Assembly (NCBI RefSeq): GCF_945859685.1
Contig: NC_079148.1
Location: 8,928,001 to 8,992,000 of the forward strand
Length of the DNA: 64,000 nt
Source: Eupeodes corollae
Lineage: Eukaryota > Arthropoda > Insecta > Diptera > Syrphidae
Direction: 5' to 3'
How positions within the stretch are numbered: position 1 is the stretch's first letter; each line of letters opens with the position of its first letter. A model generated the notes under the pieces. It saw only the letters and a program-made list of their open reading frames with translations. It was not told the DNA's origin and did no database searches. The translations under genes and the position numbers were made by a program. This document shows positions 57,801 to 64,000 of this stretch, piece by piece.

Positions 57801-60637
57801 ATGATTGTCAATGGAAACGTGAGGTCGAAGCTCCATTGTGATAGCATGCATTGAATTCCTATGGCTGAACTCGTAAGCGTCAGGTGAAGCCGAAGCTGAA
57901 GCATGTTTGTGAATCAGCCATAAATGACAACTGTTAGGTTTGGCATTTGAGTATCTGAATGTGGTTTCCATTGAGTTCTGAATCCAAAAGAAAATGTCAG
58001 TTCTTTTCAGAATCAGAACTGTTATTAGAAATTATTTTATTTACAGTTTTCCAAAAAAATATCAGTTAATTTAGGTTTACATCTTGAAGATGTTTTTCTT
58101 TTTAAGCTTAGAGCAGAAACTGAGCTGACAAAAAAAGGTATATGGTTATTTTCAGACATATCGAGCCCTTCCCTCAAATTTATTGTAAGCGCCAAAATTA
58201 ATTTTATCGTAAACGACAAATCAAAAGCTTACTGCTGGTCCTTGAAACAACTTGTACCCATAGTCAGTATTGAAAATTAGTAATTATCCTTAAGTTAAGA
58301 AATAGCAATAGCCTCCAAGGTTCTATGTGTTACTAGCAAATTTTAATAATTAAGTTTTCTTTTTTATTGAAAATGTCGCTTACGATAAAATGGCGGGAAG
58401 GGCTCGATATCAGAGCGCTGCAATCGTAGCATGATGGTTAGTGAGTTGGGTTGTCATGTCACGGGTACTGCCTTTTGCGAGGAATTGGAAATATCTCCAA
58501 GAGTAATTCTTGTCATGAAAAGTGCGTTTTCAAATTAGACGTTCGGACTTATGCGCCACCTAATTTTATATCAGAGTTCTTGGGTTCTGGTTCTTTTTTC
58601 AATGTGAGCTAGTTCGGAGCGCACGTTATTAGCTCTAAAAAATAGCCGCAGAAATGGAAAAAGCTGAGCGCTGCTGACGTTACTTTTGATTCGTCTGTTA
58701 TGACAAATAGTTCGTGACAGCTCTTTTTGACTTTTTGGAAGTTAAGTTATTAAGTGTGTTTTTAGAAAGTCAATCAGAGAGCTCTGTTCAAACTCTTTTC
58801 AGAGTGCACTCAACATTTTGCTTAGTGCTTTCATTTTAGTAGGAAAAACAACTTAAATTGTTTAGTTATGTGATGGAAGCAAATAAAAGATATCAAATGT
58901 AGCCAGTTGCACAAACTCTATACAACTTCACTCTCATTTCTTCAATTTGGTGTTTATCTCTGTGACTTAGAGTAATTTGACATGGAATTATCTTCCATTT
59001 GAAAATATTTTTCTCCATAATTTAGCTAAATGACAAAACTTGAAAAGAAACTATCTTTCGTATCATTTTCCGAGGAGAAAAACCTAAATCGACAAATAAA
59101 AGGAAACTTTTTCATTCGACCCCGAATTCGAAACCTCAACCTCAGTCCTAATTTCCATATACAAATAAAATTTATATGTATACGCAAAGCAAAGAAAATG
59201 AGTGCGGTATTTAAGCACATCAGCAATTGACAGCATTGCGTGCCAAGATTTACCTACGTTATACGTTTTTGGCAGCGAACAACCTGTTCTCCCTAAAGTT
59301 ACAACCAACCAATAAAAAAGCTGGGAATGGGAAAAACTAAAATGTGGAATGAGTTCGGAAAACCATCCACAAATGTAGAAGATATATATGTATACGCCGC
59401 GCCGCGCCACATCGCATATACCTTTTACTATACATCCCCCATGCCACACACTGTACAAATGAAAAAAGACAGACCCTTCCGTTTTGGGCATACCGTTTCG
59501 TTTACAAATTGCCCATTAAATATGTTTACCGTTTTCATATATATATTGTATCTATCTACTAATAATAATTGTACATCATCAACTTTTCTACAATACTTTG
59601 CGCTACAAAGGCAGGTATAGCACAGGTACATTCGCCACGTGACGACCTTTGCCGTCATATACACCTTTTACACGCTTCAATGGCGTCGAGTCGCTACCAC
59701 CGCCACCGTAGAGTCGTCGTTGAGTTAAAGTGCAGTCGGGGGTTAAACTGGCTCATATAGCTCACCCTTAGCCTTAGGTGAGTTAATCGATTTACGAGTA
59801 TAGATACCCCCGCTCCGTTCCGGTCATTACTTTCATTGGGTGAGGATCATGCTTGATCGGGCTGCTTGGCCAAATATTAAGTAATCCAAGGAACTTCAGC
59901 AGCTGACCATAACATAAAATTCCATGACGTCTGTCAAAAACATACGAAGAATCTTCTTGGCACCTGGCACGAAAACTAATTGACAAGTAGTTCTATGATT
60001 TTTGTATATCTCCCACGCGAATTTTACCCCAACCTCCCGCCATTAAGAAAATGTTCATATGGGGAGTAAAGTCATATAGAGAAAGGAAGTTAGTCTTTTT
60101 ACCCTCAAACTCAATCCCTTGAAACCATGCGAAAATGGGGGAAATAAAAGTAAAACTCTTTTGAAAAGTTACAGTGTTTGGCTTTGGTTAATTTGCAACA
60201 CCACTATTTTAATCGGTAAACAAATATCAACATGTTTGCAAAGTTTCGCTAAGGAAACACATTTTCTTAGACGCCAAAAACTTGTTGTTTTATTAATTTA
60301 TATCTACTAGTAGTTAAAAAAAATCAAAACAACATTTTGTAAACAATGTAGTAAGTTATAGGCACGTAAAACACCCTTTTTAACAAAATGAAAACAAACA
60401 TATTTCAAAATGGCAAAATAAAATGTCGCAACTCGAGGGCCATTTGATTGTTTTGACGGTGCAGTAAAAAGACTAAGGACTTTTCGAAGTATCTTATATT
60501 TTTGTAACGATAAAAATGTAGATAAAATAGTTTTGACTTACGATATCCACTGATAAATTCCAGAGACGGTAAGTTCGCTCTTGTCTTCGAGGGCATATTC
60601 AATGAGTTCGGTGTAAGTGAATGGTGGCTTTTTTGGC
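48612..60637 (-). CDS. jumu: Forkhead transcription factor, jumeau/Domina-like (FoxN group), C-terminal four exons
   Basis: Four minus-strand exons with matching phases: 60637-60542, 49516-49345, 49278-48870 and 48802-48612. The first two encode the winged-helix domain: KKPPFTYTELIEYALEDKSE with SGIYQWI, then RFPFYKSNDDRWKNSVRHNL, SINPHFRKG and GAGHLWTISSGDS. WKNSVRHNLS is the DNA-recognition helix. The HFRKGVKAPQGAGHLW wing and the KKQRLDLFFKMES segment after the domain fit my memory of fly Jumu; other forkheads differ here. A Ser-rich region and an acidic tail ending NDDFNLNYFGYNAGNDIVA follow. Exons 5' of the forkhead domain are not in the window. The protein acts in the nucleus; fly jumu is known from neurogenesis, blood-cell and heart development and chromatin. 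The forkhead domain is interrupted by an 11.0-kb repeat-filled intron. Confidence 0.85.
48870..49278 (-). CDS. jumu: jumu-like exon: post-forkhead region
   Basis: 409 nt after a short 65-bp intron (acceptor TTTCTCCAAAAG). It starts KKQRLDLFFKMES and continues into a Ser/Thr-rich stretch (SSISPDHTISSAAEQSSTSC) that may be regulatory, then a segment with NDLITDEDLRKTAGQILNGI. It ends at the donor ATACTG followed by GTAAGT. Confidence 0.85.
49345..49516 (-). CDS. jumu: jumu-like exon: recognition helix and wings
   Basis: 172 nt (one base plus 57 codons) between an acceptor (TTTTGTAACAG) and a donor (GAACAC followed by GTGAGT). It carries RWKNSVRHNLS (helix 3) and the wing region, ending LAWEH. 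Confidence 0.9.
50020..51660 (-). mobile_element. Two decayed non-LTR reverse transcriptase copies in the jumu intron
   Basis: On the minus strand the first copy reads GVPHGSVLSPKLFFIFINDL (about 50215 downward) and then, after a frameshift, FADDSTLISYHF (about 50125-50090). A second, shorter relative recurs at 51060-51650 with the same block (AGVPQGSVLSP-like, near 51175) and an ESVNDF segment shared by both (about 50700 and 51580). Many stops. The plus-strand scrap at 42530-43237 is similar. Confidence 0.65.
51590..51964. repeat. Dispersed repeat R2, copy 1
   Basis: A segment of about 375 bp nearly repeated, in the same orientation, at 53797-54140. Shared blocks include GACAATGACTTCCGG, ACTGAACTGAGCTACTTTTG, TTGTTTGTCACGG, ATAATGGCGCCAGTTATTGA, CTTGATCGGCTTTG and TTTTTAGTAGCTTGAATCAC. 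No coding capacity seen. Confidence 0.85.
51965..53600. other. jumu intron DNA, nothing recognised
   Basis: No exon-like or element-like structure that I can support. Confidence 0.5.
53602..53664 (-). mobile_element. tRNA-derived SINE fragment, copy 3
   Basis: Minus-strand match to the 5' end of the SINE: CCGTAGCATGATGGTTAGTG, then TTGGACTGTCATTCTAGAGG, then a B-box remnant TGTCAATCCCTGCC. The body is missing. Confidence 0.75.
53797..54140. repeat. Dispersed repeat R2, copy 2
   Basis: Second copy of the repeat at 51590-51964, with a few small insertions (AAAATATGCCAAAATG) and deletions. Read on the minus strand it contains AGTAGCTCAGTTCAGTCGTT then GAGCGG, which resembles a tRNA D-arm or polymerase III A box, and just beyond its end GTGGGTTCCCATCTG, a weak B-box match. 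Confidence 0.8.
54141..56779. other. jumu intron DNA, nothing recognised
   Basis: Includes a G-rich simple stretch (GGTTGGATGGTTGGTTGGTG, about 54658-54677) and short chance ORFs. No supported exon. Confidence 0.5.
56780..57005 (-). repeat. Dispersed repeat, inverted copy of 7254-7470
   Basis: Read on the minus strand it follows the 7.3-kb copy block by block (GCAAGTTTCTAGCATCTGAT, AATTAAGGCAACTTTATTGG, ATGTCAAAATGACTATTGAT, AAGCTGAACTTTATTATT), with moderate divergence and small indels. Confidence 0.75.
57583..57920 (-). mobile_element. MITE family M1, copy 3 (inverted)
   Basis: About 338 bp with terminal inverted repeats TGGCTGAATCACAAACACGC plus TTCAGC on the left and GCTGAAGCATGTTTGTGAAT plus CAGCCA on the right. 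Internal order is reversed relative to the copies at 19650 and 40654: the GAATGTTTTGAGGTTGC block comes first and CGAAGCTCCATTGTGATAGC near the end. This is the best-preserved pair of ends. Confidence 0.88.
58158..58410. mobile_element. Short inverted-repeat element (MITE-like), 253 bp
   Basis: Left end ATATCGAGCCCTTCCC, then TC.AATTTATTGTAAGCG; the right end on the minus strand is ATATCGAGCCCTTCCCGCCA then TTTTATCGTAAGCGAC. The inverted repeats run for about 40 bases with a few mismatches. Flanks read CAGAC and CAGAG. Non-coding centre. Confidence 0.72.
58424..58562 (+). mobile_element. tRNA-derived SINE, internally deleted copy
   Basis: It begins TCGTAGCATGATGGTTAGTG (A box), lacks the B box and spacer, and continues with the SINE body (CGGGTACTGCCTTTTGCGAG, CCAAGAGTAATTCTTGTCAT, TTAGACGTTCGGA). 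It lies 14 bases from the 253-bp inverted-repeat element. Confidence 0.75.
58563..60541. other. jumu intron DNA, nothing recognised
   Basis: Several overlapping open frames at 59026-59664 on both strands are not supported by any family resemblance or splice pattern. Confidence 0.5.
60542..60637 (-). CDS. jumu: jumu-like exon: N-terminal half of the forkhead domain
   Basis: 96 nt between an acceptor (TTTTGTATTGCAG) and a donor (ATATC followed by GTAAGTC). It begins one base into a codon and ends two bases in; the leftover TC joins the T of the next exon to make Ser. It encodes helix 1 and helix 2 of the winged-helix fold. Confidence 0.88.
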
Positions 60638-62587
60638 CTGCAATACAAAAAAATAAATTATTGGCTTTTATTTAATAGGTTACACAATTTAATAATAAAA
60701 ATGAAATTAGGAAAAATAATCTTTAGACCTCATATCGATTTTTTTATTTTTAGTAACAAATTAAGAATTTTAATCTTATGTGGTTTTCTATTGGCGAAAT
60801 AAATCAATCTATTTTTATATTAAATGTAAATTTAAACGCTGTTTTTTCAGTTCATTAATTTTGGGCAATAGGAATTGATTCATTTTAAATTTAAACCAAA
60901 TCCGCAGATCTACATTAGATTACTCTTTTTCTAACTCAAAAAACATTACGATTTTAATCTGTCACTATTCACCAAAATGACGGTGGTCTTCAATTTAATT
61001 CAATTGTACAAAAAAGACTTGAAAGTAAAAAATTCAAGATAATTTGTTACTCTTGAAAAAACATGAATGCAGTTTTAAATGAATTGTGCATTTTTTGTTC
61101 GGCAATTCAGAAGCAAATGTCAGTTTTGATCCTGAAAAGAATTCAAATTTACTTCTGGATCTAAAATCAAAAGCATTTAAACATTCATATTCTACTTCAT
61201 TTATTTACCTACTCCAAATCTAGTTGAACTTGAAATCTACTCGGTTTGCAATACTTTAAAATTGAAGCTTTCTCAATTTGTTATTTTCAACAAAACTGAT
61301 CTAACTAGTCTACTAAAAGCTTTTGTGCTGAATGCGCTCTCCCATAATTTTGGCCAATGAGAAATAACTTAAGGAGTGAAATCTGTCATACGTCACCCTT
61401 AAGACATCTTGATTACATTTTGCATAGGAAAAATGACAGCATGTGACTTGTTTTTCTTTTTGATTGATCATGTGACATTTAAAATTTTGTTTTGTTTTGT
61501 AATTACAATATTCTAAATGGAAAATATTTTGCCAGTTCCTAAGATCTGCGAGATTTCCATATTCTCAGAAATATAAACAAAATGTATCACTGTCAAAAAT
61601 TTTAAAATATTATTTTTATGATTCGATTTCCCAAGAATTCTCTATCGCACAATTCAAAAATGAAGAAATGAAATGGAAAACTTTTTTTTTCATCGGTAAA
61701 CTTTGTCTAAACCAAGAACAAAATTTAGAATTAGTTGTTGCAAATACAATATTTGTGTGCTTTATATTCCAAATGTCATTTAAGACAAGTTGACAAGTAT
61801 GCCTTCATTTAAAAAGTTTTACATTTAACTTTTGAACTAAATTTGAACTTAAGTTAAGTAGTATTAACGATTAACTTTTAACCAATTTTCTACCGTGTAA
61901 GCACCCAATTTTATCTGTCAAAAGTGACAGTAAAAAATTGACAGGCAATCACCGGCCAATTTTTTTTTCAAATCTATGGTTTCAATCGTTTGAAATCGTC
62001 TAAACACACAATTTTTGGGCGGAAAACGTCAACAAAAAAAAGGTACAGGATCTTGAAAGAATTTGAAAATGAAAAGAAGAAAGAAGCTACTTTCTGGCTG
62101 AAAAAGGAGCCATAGAAAAAAAAAGTTGGAATGAATTGGACCAATGAACAAACTTTACAATTTATCTAGGATCTCGGAAAAGGCGATATTCATGAAGTTT
62201 AGATTGTCCGGTGTATAAACTAATTTAGGACACGGTTTGGCAAAACTTTGGCGACGCCATTGGGATGAGCAACAATTTCTTTATGTTCTGGAAATTCTTT
62301 AAGCCAATGCTATTTTTTAGATTTGTTTGTATTGCTTTTAGGACCTGTTGTTTACACTCTTAAATAAATGTTTATATTTTCTGTCATCTGTGAAGAAAAT
62401 TATTAATTGAAAGAAAAAAAATTCGACAATTGCCAGAAGATTTTCTACCAAAAAATATCGAAAATTTAGATAAAATCAACCAAACGTGAAAGCACACAGT
62501 TTTCACTTAATTAAAAAGTGGCAACTGTCGCCTGATTCGATGTGGCAGTTGAAAAAATAATCGGAATATCTTCCAACCATGTATACT
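60638..62587. other. Upstream jumu intron, nothing recognised
   Basis: AT-rich DNA expected to be intron between the forkhead exon and upstream exons outside the window. I see no further exon. TGACA/TGTCA motifs are frequent here (for example 61915-61945). Confidence 0.5.
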
Positions 62588-62888
62588 TAAGTGCTATTCA
62601 CATGAGCTCGACCAATGACCAACGAATGAACGAATATTCGTCGATTTTGACATTTCTTTCACATGAGAATTTTTAATTCATCGCGAATGAACCAAAAGAA
62701 GAATGATTTTTTTAGGATAAGTACGCGCGATTATTTTATTTGTTGCGAGTGTGGAACGCGAATAAAGTTTGACATTTCGTATCAACTACAAGTTTTTTCG
62801 CGACGAATAAATTTGTTTTCTTAAATTTATTGAAAAATAAACATCAAACTATATTTCTATGGCTCACGCTCATGTGAATACTGCTTTA
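62588..62888. mobile_element. Short inverted-repeat element (MITE-like), about 300 bp
   Basis: Left end AAGTGCTATTCACATGAGCT; the right end on the minus strand is AAAGCAGTATTCACATGAGC. TATTCACATGAGC is exact in both. The interior is AT-rich with the short inverted motif CGAATATTCG, and has no coding capacity. Confidence 0.65.
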
Positions 62889-62969
62889 CATAGCTTCAGT
62901 TATGTTTACATCAAAACTCATTAATAAATTTTTTGAAGCAAAACACTTATAAGCTTATTATTAATATGT

Positions 62970-64000
62970 ACGGTTACTCTCAAAATTGAGCGTACACCAG
63001 CGAAAAAAACTGTTTTTCTGTTTTAAATTATTAAAAGTTATGTTTTTGGTATTTTTTTTTCAATGATTTTTTATTCAATATTCTATGTTATGTTGTTTAA
63101 AAAGACAACAAAAACAATTAACAAAAAATTATACAAATTAAAAGACTAAAAATATTATCCTTCCCTATTTTCCTAACGCTCGCACTGTGTTTAAATATAA
63201 ACATAAAGGGTGCTTGAGTGCTTGTGAATTTAAAAAAAAAATGCATGGCACAAAATGATGAGTACACTTGGAATTTAAAGCATACAGAAATATTAATTAG
63301 TGGTCAATTTTAAATTTTAATATTTTGTGGGGCCACCTTTAGCCGTAATCACAGCTTATAGTCGCCGCGGCATTGATTCAACAATTTTGTGATAAGAGAC
63401 GGGGTTATATTTACCCAAAATTCCGTGATATTCGCTTTCAATTGACTTTTGTTGGTTGGGTTGCAAATCTGCAACCTTCGCTTTATTTTTTCCCACAAAT
63501 TCTCGTTGGGTCCAGTGACTGAGGTAGGGTCTTTAGCTGGTTTCTGGCATTATACAGCAAGCAACCACTAATTGACAACAAATGATGTGTGTCTTAAATG
63601 GTTATCTTGTTGAAAGTGAATCGTTGCTGAAAATTTTAATTGTTCTACAGACTGTCAAATATTTCTTTTAAGAACGTCGAAAAATTTCCACTTGTTCATA
63701 ATTGTGTCAATAAATTCAAAGCTCCCAGTCCCATTTGCCAGCATTGACTCCCATAACAAAACACTTCCTTTCTCTTGAAGAACAGGGGCAAGAAAATGCT
63801 CTGCCTTGAAATGAGTATTGGGCTTTATTCAAACAATTTGGTTTCCGTCAGACTCAAATAAGTTAATTTTGGTCTCGTCCGAGAACAAATCATCGTTTAA
63901 AAAAACTGGGATTTGTTAAGGTGCTTTTTAAAGAACTCAAGACTTTTTTGCTTATCAATTTTGGAAATAAGAGGTTTTTCCGAGCAACTCTGCCGTTAAA
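62970..64000 (-). mobile_element. Tc1-like DDE transposon, decayed, runs off the window
   Basis: On the minus strand broken frames give DLFSDETKINLFESDGNQIV (first catalytic Asp, about 63895 downward), LLWESMLANGTGSFEFID, HFQQDNHLRHTS (second Asp, about 63615-63580), then GPNENLWEKIKRRLQ (third acidic position) and a C-terminal ITPSLITKLLNQCRG segment near 63370. This is the order of a Tc1-family transposase. In-frame stops show it is dead. The N-terminal DNA-binding part lies beyond 64000. The low-coordinate end may be near 62970-63000 (GGTTACTCTCAAAATTGAGC then GTACACC), which looks like a Tc1-type terminal repeat. Confidence 0.75.

Noticed and set aside
59026..59664. Overlapping ORFs on both strands as a gene
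   Set aside because: They overlap each other in antisense, match no family, and lie inside the jumu intron without splice support.

Overview
This is a window of insect nuclear DNA, most likely from a true fly (Diptera). It is AT-rich, has GT-AG introns as short as about 60-70 bp, and carries forkhead-gene exons that closely match the fly jumeau/Domina (FoxN-like) gene, next to fly-type short peptidoglycan recognition protein (PGRP) genes. Most of the rest is transposon debris and AT-rich DNA with no gene I can see.

Layout. 1-10.5 kb: no gene seen. 10.5-15.3 kb: a nest of broken retroelements (RTE-like non-LTR copy, another non-LTR endonuclease scrap, a copia remnant, a tRNA-derived SINE). 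16-23.3 kb: a second copia remnant, a MITE, and two GC-richer stretches ending in good splice donors that could be non-coding first exons. 24.4-25.7 kb: a decayed RTE copy on the plus strand. 28.2-29.6 kb: an inverted-repeat element and a decayed DDE transposon. 30.0-30.35 kb: an unrecognised 101-residue ORF behind a 64-nt hairpin. 30.5-38.3 kb: PGRP gene A (minus strand, 4 exons), whose 7.1-kb second intron holds a full-length RTE-like element with a 15-bp target-site duplication plus two older fragments. 39.0-42.4 kb: a probable hAT element containing a nested non-LTR fragment, itself cut by a MITE. 42.5-45.5 kb: non-LTR and RTE fragments. 45.9-47.8 kb: PGRP gene B (minus strand, 4 exons), a tandem paralogue of A with matching exon structure. 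48.6-60.6 kb: the last four exons of a jumu-like gene (minus strand), with the forkhead domain split by an 11-kb intron full of repeats; its 5' exons lie beyond 64 kb. 63-64 kb: a decayed Tc1-like transposase.

How the genes fit together. The two PGRPs encode secreted proteins of about 190 and 197 residues. Both have Ser where catalytic PGRP amidases have the zinc-binding Cys, so they look like recognition receptors for bacterial cell wall rather than enzymes. Both have NF-kappaB-like motifs shortly upstream of the start codon, as expected for immune-induced genes. The jumu-like gene encodes a winged-helix transcription factor. All three genes lie on the minus strand.

I found no wholly new biological system. 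The observations most worth a second look are the apparently intact RTE-like element whose endonuclease begins before its first AUG, the paired non-catalytic PGRPs with kappaB motifs, several unnamed inverted-repeat elements, and the hairpin plus unknown ORF at 29.9-30.3 kb. Coordinates were read by eye; family assignments rest on remembered motifs, not on searches.
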